Notes: a model not told the origin generated them from the sequence alone. Counted from the first letter of the stretch, positions 46,146 through 55,292 are shown. The stretch: DNA of 64,000 nucleotides from Rhodospirillaceae bacterium (GCA_009772935.1 WOUR01000018.1:61240-125239); one strand, 5' to 3'. Program-made: numbers and translations.

Positions 46146-46993
46146 GCGAAGACCTGCGCATAGCGGCGCTCGACCAGCCGGTTGGCGCCCCAGATGACCG
46201 CGATCAGCGCGAGCAGCAGAAGTACCGCCACCGCGGCACCCAATGGCCAGTTGAGCGTGTTCAGGAACTCGTCGTAGGCCAGGGTTGACGCGACCTTGAG
46301 ACGGCGGCCGCCGATGATGGCAGGCGTGGCGAAGGCGCTGGCGGCCAGGGCGAAGACGATCACCGCGCCCGACAGGATTCCCGGCATCACCTGCGGCAGC
46401 ACGATGCGGCGCAGCACGGTGAAGGGTCCAGCCCCCAGCGCCACCGCCGCATTCTCGACCTGCGGGTCGAGCCGCTGCAGCGAGGCCCAGACGGCCAGCA
46501 CCATATAGGGCATCAGCACGTGCGTCAGCGCGACCACGACGCCGACTTCGGTGAACATGAATGGCAGCGGCGCCGAAATCAGGCCCATGCCCATGAGCGC
46601 CTTGTTCACCAATCCCGAGTTGCCGCCGAACAGCAGCGCCCAGCCGAGCGTGCGCGCGACGACCGAGATCAGCAGCGGGCCCAGGATCACCAGGAGGAAG
46701 ATACCGCGCCACGGGCTGCGCATGCGGTTCAGGATATAGGCCTCGGGCGCGCCGAACAGCGCTGCCAGCAGCGTGACGAAGAACGCGACGCGGAAGGTGC
46801 GCGCGAACATCTCATGGAAGTAGGAGTCGCTCAGCACTTCGTGCCAGTTCTTCAGGATGAAGACGGGTTCAATGCCCTTGTACTGGCCCCAGTCGTGGAA
46901 CGAGAGCAGCACCGTCATGGAGAGCGGCACGATCACGACGCCGGCGAACAGGACCAGCGCCGGCACGCAGAGGAGATAGGGCGCCGCCCTCAC
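46142..46993 (-). CDS. ABC transporter permease, PotB-like
   Basis: A 283-residue membrane protein with six hydrophobic segments and the EAA loop VENAAVALGAGPFTVLRRIV. The first helix is LLCVPALVLFAGVVIVPLSM, followed by a large periplasmic loop (ILKNWHEVLSD). The gene overlaps both the ATPase gene and the PotC-like gene by 4 bases. It belongs to the spermidine/putrescine-type group, which also carries opines and other nitrogenous compounds. Confidence 0.93.
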   Translation of the reverse strand: MRAAPYLLCVPALVLFAGVVIVPLSMTVLLSFHDWGQYKGIEPVFILKNWHEVLSDSYFHEMFARTFRVAFFVTLLAALFGAPEAYILNRMRSPWRGIFLLVILGPLLISVVARTLGWALLFGGNSGLVNKALMGMGLISAPLPFMFTEVGVVVALTHVLMPYMVLAVWASLQRLDPQVENAAVALGAGPFTVLRRIVLPQVMPGILSGAVIVFALAASAFATPAIIGGRRLKVASTLAYDEFLNTLNWPLGAAVAVLLLLALIAVIWGANRLVERRYAQVFA

Positions 46994-47916
46994 GCGCGGC
47001 CTTCCCAGCCGAGATGCACGGCATCGCCCTCGCCCGGCATCGCCTCGCCGGTATTCTGGCGGATGACCGTGACGAGGCCGGACGCGGTATCGACCTGATA
47101 GAGCCAGTGATTGCCCTGGAAGATACGCGTGCGCACCGTGCCGGCGAGGCCGGACTCGGCGAAGGAAATTCGCTCCGGGCGCACGGTGGCGCCGTTCACC
47201 AGGTTGGTCTTGCCCAGGAAGTTGGCGACGAAGGGCGTGGCCGGCCGTTCGTAGGCCTCGTGCGGCGGGCCGATCTGCTCGGCCTTGCCCTGGTTCATCA
47301 CCACGATGCGGTCGGACAGCGCCATCGCCTCGGCCTGGTCGTGCGTGACGAGGATCGTCGTCGTGCCGACCGTACGCTGGATCTGGCGCAGCTCGATCTG
47401 CATGCCTTCGCGCAGCTTGGCATCGAGGTTGGACAGCGGCTCGTCGAGCAGCAGGACCTGCGGCCGTATCACCAGCGCGCGCGCCAGCGCCACCCGCTGC
47501 TGCTGCCCGCCCGACATCTGGCGCGGAAAGCGCGCCCCGAAGGCGCCGAGGCCCACCAGTTCCAGAGTCTCGGCCACCCGCGTCCTGCGCTCGGCGGCCG
47601 CGACACCCTGCATCTCCAGGCCGAAGGCGACATTTTCCGCTACAGTCATGTGCGGAAACAGCGCGTAGCTCTGGAACACGATCCCGAGGCCGCGCTTGGC
47701 GGGCTTGATCGCCAGCAGGTCCTTGCCGCCCAGCCGGATCGCCCCGGATGTGGGCTCGACGAAGCCGGCGATCATCTGCAGGGTCGTGGTCTTGCCGCAG
47801 CCCGACGGCCCCAGCAATGCCACGAACTCGCCCTTCTCGACGCCCAGCGTCAGGCCGTCGACGGCGTTGTGTGCGCCGAACGACCTGGTGAGCTTCTCCA
47901 GTTCGAGAAACGCCAT
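46990..47916 (-). CDS. ABC transporter ATP-binding protein, PotA-like
   Basis: A 308-residue ATPase. Walker A is GPSGCGKTT, the Q-loop is FQSYALFPHMT, the signature is MSGGQQQR, Walker B is LLLDEPLSNLD and the switch histidine is in LVTHDQAE. A short TOBE-like domain follows residue 230 (ATPFVANFLGKTNLVNGATV). It powers the importer encoded by the neighbouring genes. It begins 68 bases after the binding-protein gene. Confidence 0.95.
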   Translation of the reverse strand: MAFLELEKLTRSFGAHNAVDGLTLGVEKGEFVALLGPSGCGKTTTLQMIAGFVEPTSGAIRLGGKDLLAIKPAKRGLGIVFQSYALFPHMTVAENVAFGLEMQGVAAAERRTRVAETLELVGLGAFGARFPRQMSGGQQQRVALARALVIRPQVLLLDEPLSNLDAKLREGMQIELRQIQRTVGTTTILVTHDQAEAMALSDRIVVMNQGKAEQIGPPHEAYERPATPFVANFLGKTNLVNGATVRPERISFAESGLAGTVRTRIFQGNHWLYQVDTASGLVTVIRQNTGEAMPGEGDAVHLGWEGRA

Positions 47917-47984
47917 CTAGGGAGCACCCTGCGAGACGATGTAAGCCGCGGTGACGCGATGAAGCACGACCGCTCCCCGGAAGC

Positions 47985-49022
47985 TCAGCGCTCGACCTCG
48001 CGGTTCCAGCGCTTGGTCCAGTCGTCGCGCGAGGCGTTGATGGCGTCCCAATCCGGCGCGATGATCAGCTTCGCCCGCTCGCCGACCGGCGCCATCTTGA
48101 GCTCCGGCATGTTGACGTCGACCTTGGTGTTGACCGGGCCGTTGCCCATCTGCTTGGCCATGCCGGTCTGCACCGGCGCCGACACCAGCAGCTTGATCAT
48201 CTCGTGGGCCAGCGGATTGACCGAGGTCTTGGCAACCGGACAGGCCGAGGCGAGCAGGATCGGTGCGCCCTCCGTCGGATAGATGAAGTCGACCGGGAAG
48301 CCGGTGTTGGCGAAGGCCTGCACGCGGCCGGTGCCCCACACGGCGATGTTGGCCTGCCCCGACTGGAAGAGCTCGGTCATCTTGCCCGGCGAGGGTTCGT
48401 AGACGAGCACGTTCGGATTGATGTCGGCCTTCATTACCTTGAAGCCCGGCTCGATGTTCTTCTCGCCGCCGCCGTTCATGCGGGCGAACATCATGAGCGT
48501 GTAGAGGCCGTAGGTGTTGTTGATCGGCGGGATCACCAGCTGCTTCTTGAACTTGGGATCCTTGAGGTCGTTCCACGAGGTCGGGATCGGCCAGCCCTTC
48601 TCCTTGAAGACCTTGGTGTTGACCATGAAGCCGGTGCCGGTCTGGCCGACGGCGACGGCCTTGTCGTCCTTGAACAGCGCCGCCGGATAGAGCTCACTTT
48701 TGTCGAGCCCCTGGATCGGCGCGCAGTAGCCGAGCTTGATCGCCTGGTACATGACGCCGTCGTCCATGATGGCGACGTCGATCACCTGGTTGCCCTTCTG
48801 GGCCTGCAGCTTGGCCAGCGTGTCGGTCGAATTGCCGGCGACATATTCGACCTTCACCCCGTGCTTCTTCTCGAACTCGGGGAAGACCTCCTTGCGCAGA
48901 TGGCTGTCCCACACGCCGCCATAGGCCGCGACGGTGAGCGTCTTCTGCTGCGCCTCTGCGGGCAGCGCGCCCGCCAATAGAGCCATAGCGGCGATTGCGC
49001 CGAAGCCTGCCAAACGGGTCAT
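47985..49022 (-). CDS. ABC transporter periplasmic substrate-binding protein, PotD-like
   Basis: A 345-residue exported protein. A signal peptide (FGAIAAMALLAGALPAEAQ) is followed by TLTVAAYGGVWDSHLRKEVF, typical of the spermidine/putrescine-binding group. Further landmarks are VDVAIMDDGVMYQA-like VIDVAIMDDGV and IAVWGTGRVQAFANTG. The ATG at 49022 follows GGAGGGGA. It is the first gene of the eight-gene operon facing a LysR regulator. The binding pocket sequence does not reveal the ligand, but an opine or amino-acid derivative fits the downstream oxidase. Confidence 0.92.
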   Translation of the reverse strand: MTRLAGFGAIAAMALLAGALPAEAQQKTLTVAAYGGVWDSHLRKEVFPEFEKKHGVKVEYVAGNSTDTLAKLQAQKGNQVIDVAIMDDGVMYQAIKLGYCAPIQGLDKSELYPAALFKDDKAVAVGQTGTGFMVNTKVFKEKGWPIPTSWNDLKDPKFKKQLVIPPINNTYGLYTLMMFARMNGGGEKNIEPGFKVMKADINPNVLVYEPSPGKMTELFQSGQANIAVWGTGRVQAFANTGFPVDFIYPTEGAPILLASACPVAKTSVNPLAHEMIKLLVSAPVQTGMAKQMGNGPVNTKVDVNMPELKMAPVGERAKLIIAPDWDAINASRDDWTKRWNREVER

Positions 49023-49057
49023 TGTCCCCTCCGTTCGTGAGTTCCCCGGCATCAGTG

Positions 49058-49084
49058 TTTGATATCGAGCCGCACGGCGTCAAA
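49058..49084. promoter_or_regulatory. Weak dyad in the divergent LysR/binding-protein promoter region
   Basis: TTTGA-N17-TCAAA lies midway between the LysR gene and the ABC operon. LysR-type regulators usually bind dyads containing T-N11-A in such divergent regions. The arms here are short and the spacing is wider than usual, so this is only a candidate. Confidence 0.3.
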
Positions 49085-49128
49085 TCTATTTTATCGCCGA
49101 GCTCCATGCTGAAATGTTATGAAAGCCG

Positions 49129-50043
49129 ATGCGCAGCCTGAACCCGCGTCAGATCGAGGCTTTCCGCGCCGTGGTGCTGACCGGCGGGGTCGGCATGGCC
49201 GCCAATCTCATCAACGTCACCCAGCCTGCCGTCAGCCGCATGATCCGGGATCTGCAACAGCAGCTCGGCCTCATCCTGTTCGAGCGCCGCGGGACGGGAC
49301 TGGTGCCCACCAGCGAGGCGCTGTCCCTCTATGCCGAAGTCGAGCGGGCCTTCGTGGGCCTCGAGCGCATCGCCCAGATGGCCACCGAACTGCGCACACG
49401 GCGCGCCGGCTTCCTGCGGATCGCCGCCCTGCCCGCGCTGGCAAACGGTTTCCTGCCACGGTTCGCGGGCAGCTACCTGGTCGAGCGCCCCAAGCTCGAC
49501 CTCGTCCTTTCGGGACTGGTTTCACACGCCGTCGTCACTTCCGTCGCCCAGGGCCAGAGCGATCTGGGCTTTGCCGAAGGCTCGATCGAGCACGCGGCCG
49601 TGCGACTCGAACGCATGCCGCCCGCCCCCTACATGGCGGTGCTGCCGCAGAACCATCGTCTCGCCCGCAAGAAGCGATTGAGGCCGGCCGACTTCGAGGG
49701 CGAGAGCTTCATCTCGCTGGGACATTCCTCGCTATCGCGCTTCCGCATCGACCGCGTCTTCGCCGACCATGGCGTGCGGCGCGTCATGCGCATCGAGACG
49801 CCGCTCTCGGAAATCGCCTGTTCACTTGCCGGCTCCGGCGCCGGCGTCACCCTGTGCGACCCCTTCACCGCGACCGAGTATGCGCCCCGCGGCATCGTCG
49901 TGCGCCCCTTCGAACCGCGCATCCATTTCGAATTCGCCGCCCTTCACGCCGCGCAGAGCACGCTGCCGCCGGTGGCGCGGGACTTCATCGACAGGTTCCG
50001 CGCGCACATCACCGCATTCCTGCGCACCCTGCCCCGGCGCTAG
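49129..50043 (+). CDS. LysR-family regulator, NocR/OccR-like
   Basis: A 304-residue regulator. The helix-turn-helix region is LNPRQIEAFRAVVLTGGVGM, then VTQPAVSRMIRDLQQQLGLI, followed by a periplasmic-binding-type effector domain. The N-terminal wording and FERRGTGLVPTSEA are those of the nopaline/octopine catabolism regulators. It faces the ABC-dehydrogenase operon across 106 bases and most likely activates it in the presence of the imported substrate. Its stop shares a CTAG with the stop of the convergent cupin gene. Confidence 0.93.
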   Translation: MRSLNPRQIEAFRAVVLTGGVGMAANLINVTQPAVSRMIRDLQQQLGLILFERRGTGLVPTSEALSLYAEVERAFVGLERIAQMATELRTRRAGFLRIAALPALANGFLPRFAGSYLVERPKLDLVLSGLVSHAVVTSVAQGQSDLGFAEGSIEHAAVRLERMPPAPYMAVLPQNHRLARKKRLRPADFEGESFISLGHSSLSRFRIDRVFADHGVRRVMRIETPLSEIACSLAGSGAGVTLCDPFTATEYAPRGIVVRPFEPRIHFEFAALHAAQSTLPPVARDFIDRFRAHITAFLRTLPRR

Positions 50044-50453
50044 CCGAACCAGACGCCATACTCGCCGGCAATCGCGCCGATCTGCGCCGGCGCGAGCGGT
50101 TGTCCGCCCTCGCGGGTCGCCCGGTCGAAATGACGGAACATCTCGGCCGCCTGCACGCCGGGCGTGGCGACCACGAAAAGCCGAACCGTTCCCAAGGTAT
50201 CGTTTCGGAACCCGTGCAGCTCGCCACGCCTGAAAGTCGCGCTCGAGCCTGCCCCCATCTTGCTCTCACCCGTCTCGCCGATCAGCGTGAGTTCGCCATC
50301 GATGACGAACAGCAGTTCCTCGTCGGCCTCGTGGCGATGGGGCGGCACGAAGTAGCCCGGCGGGATCGGGTGATCGGCGACGAAGGCCGCCATCGCGGTT
50401 CCGTCGGCATTGACGATCATCGGCGCGCCCAGCACATCCAGTGTCTCGCTCAT
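50040..50453 (-). CDS. Cupin-domain protein
   Basis: A 137-residue single-cupin protein. The metal-binding first motif is visible as PPHRHEADEELLFVIDGEL (His, His, Glu) and the second as FRRGELHGFRND with a histidine. The ATG at 50453 follows AGGGAGC at 6 bases. The same frame is open far upstream, but that part is a shadow of the LysR gene. It is divergent from a LysR regulator that has a clear dyad in the shared promoter, so that regulator probably controls it. The reaction is unknown. Confidence 0.88.
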   Translation of the reverse strand: MSETLDVLGAPMIVNADGTAMAAFVADHPIPPGYFVPPHRHEADEELLFVIDGELTLIGETGESKMGAGSSATFRRGELHGFRNDTLGTVRLFVVATPGVQAAEMFRHFDRATREGGQPLAPAQIGAIAGEYGVWFG

Positions 50454-50527
50454 CGTTGCTCCCTGATTTTCGGCGGACCAGACATAGGCGCATCGTTGAC
50501 GCGAGGGCAGATAGTCGTTCTGGACAG

Positions 50528-50549
50528 ATTGTTCGGCAGGGCGAACAAT
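50528..50549. promoter_or_regulatory. Perfect 22-bp LysR-type dyad before the second LysR gene
   Basis: ATTGTTCG-GCAGGG-CGAACAAT is a perfect 8-bp dyad with a 6-base spacer and contains a T-N11-A core (T at 50533, A at 50545). It ends 6 bases before the LysR ATG and lies in the divergent region with the cupin gene. Binding here would repress the LysR gene and could control the cupin gene. Confidence 0.7.
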
Positions 50550-50555
50550 GAATGC

Positions 50556-51443
50556 ATGGAAGCCTTTACCGGCATCGAGGCCTTCGCCCGGGTGGTGGAG
50601 ACCGGCAGTTTCACGGCCGCCGCCCAGGCCCTCCAGAGCGCCAAGTCGTCGGTCAGCGAGACGGTGCGAGCGCTCGAGGAGCGCATGGGCGTGCGCCTGC
50701 TCGACCGCACCACACGTCGCGTACGTCCCACCGAAGCCGGAACAGCCTTCTACCGCCACTGCCGGCGACTGCTGGACGATCTCGCTCTGGCGCGCAACGA
50801 GGCCCAGGCCACCCAGAATGAACCCGCCGGGAGGCTCCGCATTGCCGCGCCCGACGGCTTCGCCGAGCGCTACATCGTCCCCGCCCTGCCCTCCTTCCTT
50901 GCAACCTATCCCACCATCGACGTCGAACTGATTGCCGGAAGCGCGGCGTTGCGCCTGGTCGAGGAAGGCATCGATCTCGCCATCCGCATCGTGGAGACTC
51001 CCGAGCCCAGCCTGGTGGTGCGCCGCATCGCGACGTCGCGCGTGCTGATCGTTGCAACACCGGGTTATCTCGCGCACCATGGCACACCCGGCACGCCGCG
51101 CGACATTCTCGGTCATCGTCTGATCGGCTTCGCGCCCCTTGCCTGGCGCGATACGTGGAGAATCGGGAAGCAGCCGATTGCGGTCCAGCCCCGTCTCCTC
51201 GTTAACAGTTCCGACGCCTTGCGCACGGCGGCACTGTCGGGCCTGGGCCTCGCCGCCGTTCCGGACTGGCTGATTGGCGATGCGCTGGCCGCCGGCCTCC
51301 TCGTACGAGTCCTGACCAGCCACGAGACTCCGTCGGGCGGGATCTATGCCGTGTATCCGACCAACCGCCTGCTGACACCCAAGATCCGCGCCTTTGTCGA
51401 CCACACCGTGCGCGACCTGCGCGGCCGGGGACTATCCCGATAG
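50556..51443 (+). CDS. LysR-family regulator
   Basis: A 295-residue regulator. The helix-turn-helix is FTGIEAFARVVETGSFTAAA, then SAKSSVSETVRALEERMGVR, with LLDRTTRRVRPTEAG after it, as in the PecT/DsdC-like branch with many paralogues in proteobacteria. The effector domain follows (LRIAAPDGFAERYIVPALP). The ATG at 50556 is chosen; the frame is open far upstream over the first LysR gene, but that is a shadow. It is divergent from the cupin gene, its likely target. Confidence 0.92.
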   Translation: MEAFTGIEAFARVVETGSFTAAAQALQSAKSSVSETVRALEERMGVRLLDRTTRRVRPTEAGTAFYRHCRRLLDDLALARNEAQATQNEPAGRLRIAAPDGFAERYIVPALPSFLATYPTIDVELIAGSAALRLVEEGIDLAIRIVETPEPSLVVRRIATSRVLIVATPGYLAHHGTPGTPRDILGHRLIGFAPLAWRDTWRIGKQPIAVQPRLLVNSSDALRTAALSGLGLAAVPDWLIGDALAAGLLVRVLTSHETPSGGIYAVYPTNRLLTPKIRAFVDHTVRDLRGRGLSR

Positions 51444-52376
51444 CGGATCCGCCGCCCGTAGCGGCAGCAGGAAGGTCAGTTCGTGTTTGTTCTGGTGAAG
51501 GTGCAGGACGCTCGCGCCGGGAATAGCGGCGAAGGCCCTGGCCGTCTCGTGGTCGGTCTCGCCCTGGAACTTGATCGTGCAGACGAAGTTCCCGACCAGG
51601 CCGGTCGCCCGCCACCGCTCGACCAGCCGCAAGAGACGTGCCGGGTAGCAGATCACGTCGGAGAACAGCCAGTCGACGGGCCCGACGCTGGCAGGATCCA
51701 GTCCGAATGCGCTTTCGCCCCGCCATTCGACGCCTGGCATCGCCGCCACCTTGGGATCGAGCGGCGCCTTGTCGACCGCGACCACGCTGGCGCCGAGCCG
51801 GGCCAGCACCCATGTCCAGCCGCCCGGACAGGCCCCAAGATCGAGGCATCGTTCGCCGGGCTGCGGCCAGCGGCGCAGGCGCACCAGCGCTTCCCAGAGT
51901 TTCAGATAGGCGCGACTGGGCGGCCCGACCCTGTCCTCGACGAGTTCCACCTCGCCGTTGGGAAAGGGCGAACTGCAGGAGGCAGCCGCGAGCATCCGGT
52001 CGGGCGCGAGCAGCGTCCACGATCCCAGCGGCGCGGTCGGCGCGGCCGTGGGAAAGACCACCGGCCTCGCCGAGACGTGCGGCAGCTTCTCCTGGATGAG
52101 CGCGGCGCGGCGATGATGGAGCGGTGCGTACATCGCCCAGTTGCGCTGGATGTCCCGCAACGCCTTCGCCGCCGTTCCGATCGACGCCACCGGCACCTCG
52201 AGGCACTCGCGCCAGATGTTGGCAGCCCAGGCGACTTCGTGCGCCGGCGCGTCGGACAGCAGCAGGCGGCCATGTTCGGCCTGCACCGGCACGCCGGCCC
52301 GCGCGAGTTCCTCGCGCAGCTGGCTTTCGAATCCTTCTGCGGCGAGATAGGCCGTGGTCACGCGATCGTTCGGCAT
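51432..52376 (-). CDS. RlmM/FtsJ-like SAM-dependent RNA methyltransferase
   Basis: A 314-residue protein. The C-terminal half is a Rossmann methyltransferase with the SAM motif CLDLGACPGGWTWVLARLG, the VVAVDKAPLD acidic loop and DWLFSDVICYPARLL. The N-terminal half resembles a THUMP-like region (VTTAYLAAEGFESQLREELA), as in RlmM, which methylates C2498 of 23S rRNA. It is shorter than E. coli RlmM (about 366 residues). The ATG at 52376 is preferred; a longer form from 52433 is possible. It overlaps the convergent LysR gene by 12 bases. Confidence 0.85.
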   Translation of the reverse strand: MPNDRVTTAYLAAEGFESQLREELARAGVPVQAEHGRLLLSDAPAHEVAWAANIWRECLEVPVASIGTAAKALRDIQRNWAMYAPLHHRRAALIQEKLPHVSARPVVFPTAAPTAPLGSWTLLAPDRMLAAASCSSPFPNGEVELVEDRVGPPSRAYLKLWEALVRLRRWPQPGERCLDLGACPGGWTWVLARLGASVVAVDKAPLDPKVAAMPGVEWRGESAFGLDPASVGPVDWLFSDVICYPARLLRLVERWRATGLVGNFVCTIKFQGETDHETARAFAAIPGASVLHLHQNKHELTFLLPLRAADPLSG

Positions 52377-52474
52377 CGGAGATTGAACATAATCAATCCC
52401 ACTGTAACAGGCCGGCCATGGAAAATCCGGCAAACCTCGTGTTAGCGTAACGCAACAACGAGGGAGAGAGTCTC

Positions 52475-53065
52475 ATGTTCACCAAGCGCACCCTGCTCGC
52501 TGCCATGCTCGCGGGATCGATCGCCGCCACCGGCGCGACCGGCGCCGCATTTGCGCAGGGCCAACCGATCGTCGGGATCTCGACGGTCGTCACCTATTCG
52601 ATCGATGCGACCATCACCGCCATCGACCCGGCCAAGCGCACCGTCACCTTCACCGGTCCGGCCGGCCGTTCGCTGACGTCCAACGTCGGCGCCGGCGTGA
52701 AGATGGACACCAGCAAGGTCGGCGACCGCGTCTCCGTGGCGTACGAGGAGAAGCTCACCTTCGTACTGTCCGGCCCGAACACCGCCACCCCGGGTGGCCG
52801 CGATGTCAGCGTTACCGCCGCGGCGACGACGGGCACCCGCGCCGCCGGCGTCATGGCCGATCAGACCGTTGCCAACTGGTGGGTGACGGGCGTCAACACC
52901 TCGGCGAACACGATCTCGCTCGTGAATCCCAACGGCGGCGAGGTCAGGACCTACAGCGTCGCCACGCCCGAGGGCCGCGCGCAGCTTCCCCGCGTCAAGA
53001 CCGGCGACAAGCTGACGGCGATCGACACGTCGGTTCTGGTCGTCGCAATCTCGCCCAAGAAGTAG
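52475..53065 (+). CDS. Exported hypothetical protein with an internally duplicated domain
   Basis: A 196-residue protein. A signal peptide ends at GAAFAQ (about residue 27). Two similar halves follow: one has ATITAIDPAKRTVTFTGPAG and VGDRVSVAYEEKLTFVL, the other has VTGVNTSANTISLVNPNGGE and TGDKLTAIDTSVLVVAIS. Each half is a strand-rich unit that ends with a G-D-x-h segment, suggesting two small beta-barrels. I do not recognise a named family. It converges on the first kinase gene with a 55-base gap and has AGGGAGAGAG before its ATG. Confidence 0.7.
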   Translation: MFTKRTLLAAMLAGSIAATGATGAAFAQGQPIVGISTVVTYSIDATITAIDPAKRTVTFTGPAGRSLTSNVGAGVKMDTSKVGDRVSVAYEEKLTFVLSGPNTATPGGRDVSVTAAATTGTRAAGVMADQTVANWWVTGVNTSANTISLVNPNGGEVRTYSVATPEGRAQLPRVKTGDKLTAIDTSVLVVAISPKK

Positions 53066-53120
53066 CTCTCGAAGATGCGGCACCGGTCCATGCGGCCGGT
53101 GCCGCCTCCGAGGAGCAGGA

Positions 53121-55292
53121 TCAGCCGGCGCGCCGGGAGAGCGTTCCCTGAATGCGGAGGCCAGCGCCTCGCAGGTCGAGCGTCATTCGCTCTCCCACGA
53201 CGCGACCTTGGACGCTGAGGGTTACGGGAGAACAGGCTACGTTGGCCTGAAGCCGTACCTCGCCACTGATATCCCCACTGGCCGCGATTGCCAGTGCTAT
53301 CGTTGCAGACCCGCAGGTCGGGCTCGAAATCCGACCGGACAAGCGGCTACCGATGATTTCCAGGTCGGCCGTGACGACGCGGGAAATGCCCCCGGTATCC
53401 ACGGCGGCCAGAGACCCGACATAGGAGCCATCGAAGGGACTTGAGGCGCTGCGAGGGACAACGGCCTGTTGAGTGAGCGACGGCTCTCCGCGATTCAGGT
53501 CGGCAGAGCCGCCGCCTACCGCACCGCCGAAGGTCATGCGCAATTGGCCATTCGAGGCCTGGCCCTGGATCACCAGGGGAAACTGCGCGCACGACGCATC
53601 CACACCCCGTGCGTCGCCCGTAATGGCACCCGACGGCGATATGCGAACCGACAGAGGCGCGGCGCCGCAGCTCGCGCTCGTCATTGTCCCGCTGCCAGCG
53701 CCATTGGCGACGCGAAGGGAGATCGAAGAGGTGGCACTTGCCCGAAGGGCCACCGGCCCCGAGGGCGAGAAGAAGCCTGCATAGGTCCCGTCGAAAGGCC
53801 CCGCTGCCGGCGCGGAGGTGGATACTGGAAGTGCCGGCGCATTTGCGACGCTGCGTGCGCGGGCCTCGTCCTCGGCCTTCCGCCTCTCTCCCTCCCCTCT
53901 GTGCAGCAGGTCCTGGAACTGAGCGGCCGTCAGAAATCCGGTCGCCGGCCGAGACTGGGCCTTCTGCCAGGCCGCGATCATCTCGCGCGACCGCGGACCG
54001 AAGGTCCCGTCGCTGCCGCGCGTGTCGAAGCCTGCGGCTGTCAATGCCATCTGGACCTTCTGTCGTTCCGACGCGCCAAGACGCAGGCTCGCTTCAGCGG
54101 ATTCGGCGGCCTTGCGCTCGTCCCGTTCCGCCTGTGCCGCGGCCGTGAAGGATTGCGCTTTCGATGTGTCGCCCGTCGACGGGGCGCTTACGCCCTTCGT
54201 TTCCCGGGGATGGCGGTCTCCGTCCCCCGCCAGCCAGGTGAAGTATCCACCGGCCGCCACGGCGGCGATCAAAGCCGCTGCAAATGGACGTTTCCAGATG
54301 TTCGTTCGAGTTGGCGGGTTGGCTGGCGGAACCTCCGGGGCCATGACCGGCGAAGGTCGAGCGGCTCGCAATATCAAGGTTACGTCGTTGTCGCCCGCCA
54401 CCACCGTGCCGAGGAACGTCCGCCAGGCCGCTATCGTCTGTGGTCGGTCGTCCGCCTTCACGGCCAGGCCCGCGTCGATCCCCCGCAGCAGGCCAGGGCT
54501 GAACCCCGGGGGCCGGAGGTGCGCGAGAGGCTCGTAGCGATCCGCGACCATGCGGTCGAAGACGTTGGGGGGCGGTCGCCCCCCAATGGCGCGATAGAGC
54601 GTGGCCGATAGTGCGTAGATGTCGGTCCATGGTCCCTGCCGCGCAGAGGTAACCTGTTCGGCGGCCGCGTAGCCGGGAGTGAAAACCGCGGTCAGCACCG
54701 AACTGCGGTCGGCGACCGCCGCGCGTGACGCTCCGAAGTCGATCAGAGTGGGATCGCCCTCTTCATCGACGAGGATGTTCGCCGGCTTGATATCCCGGTG
54801 CAGGAATCCATGCGCATGAACCCGGGCCAGTCCGTCCAGCAGCGGCCACAGCAGGCGCTCGATCGCGGCCGGAGAGAGAGGACCGGCGCGGTCCAACCGA
54901 TGTTCCAGAGTCTCGCCATGAACCAGCTCCATGACGATGTAGGCCGTGCCATTGACCTCGAGGAAATCGAAGACCCGCACAATCGCCGGCGATTTCTGCA
55001 GTCGTGCCAGGGTGCGCCCCTCCTCGACGAAGCGCTTGCGACCCCAACTGAAATCGTCCGCTTCCGCCGGCGAGCGCGGCATGACGGTGGTACCGTTCTG
55101 GCGGACGGCGAGGGCCGCCGGCAGGTATTCCTTGAGAGCGACCTCTCGCCCGAGCTGCCGGTCGAGCGCGCGATAGGTTATGCCGAATCCGCCATGGCCG
55201 AGGACACCCAGCACTTCGTAGCGGCCGACTGTCTGACCCGTCCGGAGCGCTACGAAGTCGGCCCCCGCTGGCGTATCTGGCGGCTGGTCCAT
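53121..55292 (-). CDS. Transmembrane Ser/Thr kinase with peptidoglycan-binding-like domain and two FDGxYxG domains
   Basis: A 723-residue protein. Kinase domain, residues 24-300: glycine loop GHGGFGITY, Lys54 (VALKEY), His165-Arg166-Asp167, Asp185 (LIDFGAS). The APE motif reads AAE (YAAAEQ, 208-213). A single membrane helix is at about 337-355. The outside part has a helical segment, a PG-binding-like domain (405-462, GFDTRGSDGTFGPRSREMIA), and two beta-type domains (499-590 and 619-720), each starting FDGxYxG and each with two cysteines (542/568 and 660/687). The catalytic residues are intact. It follows a paralogous kinase gene by 65 bases. Confidence 0.88.
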   Translation of the reverse strand: MDQPPDTPAGADFVALRTGQTVGRYEVLGVLGHGGFGITYRALDRQLGREVALKEYLPAALAVRQNGTTVMPRSPAEADDFSWGRKRFVEEGRTLARLQKSPAIVRVFDFLEVNGTAYIVMELVHGETLEHRLDRAGPLSPAAIERLLWPLLDGLARVHAHGFLHRDIKPANILVDEEGDPTLIDFGASRAAVADRSSVLTAVFTPGYAAAEQVTSARQGPWTDIYALSATLYRAIGGRPPPNVFDRMVADRYEPLAHLRPPGFSPGLLRGIDAGLAVKADDRPQTIAAWRTFLGTVVAGDNDVTLILRAARPSPVMAPEVPPANPPTRTNIWKRPFAAALIAAVAAGGYFTWLAGDGDRHPRETKGVSAPSTGDTSKAQSFTAAAQAERDERKAAESAEASLRLGASERQKVQMALTAAGFDTRGSDGTFGPRSREMIAAWQKAQSRPATGFLTAAQFQDLLHRGEGERRKAEDEARARSVANAPALPVSTSAPAAGPFDGTYAGFFSPSGPVALRASATSSISLRVANGAGSGTMTSASCGAAPLSVRISPSGAITGDARGVDASCAQFPLVIQGQASNGQLRMTFGGAVGGGSADLNRGEPSLTQQAVVPRSASSPFDGSYVGSLAAVDTGGISRVVTADLEIIGSRLSGRISSPTCGSATIALAIAASGDISGEVRLQANVACSPVTLSVQGRVVGERMTLDLRGAGLRIQGTLSRRAG

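Noticed and set aside
49119..50555. Open frame that would extend the second LysR gene upstream over the first LysR gene
   Set aside because: The upstream part is a shifted shadow of the first LysR gene; the family N-terminus begins at 50556.
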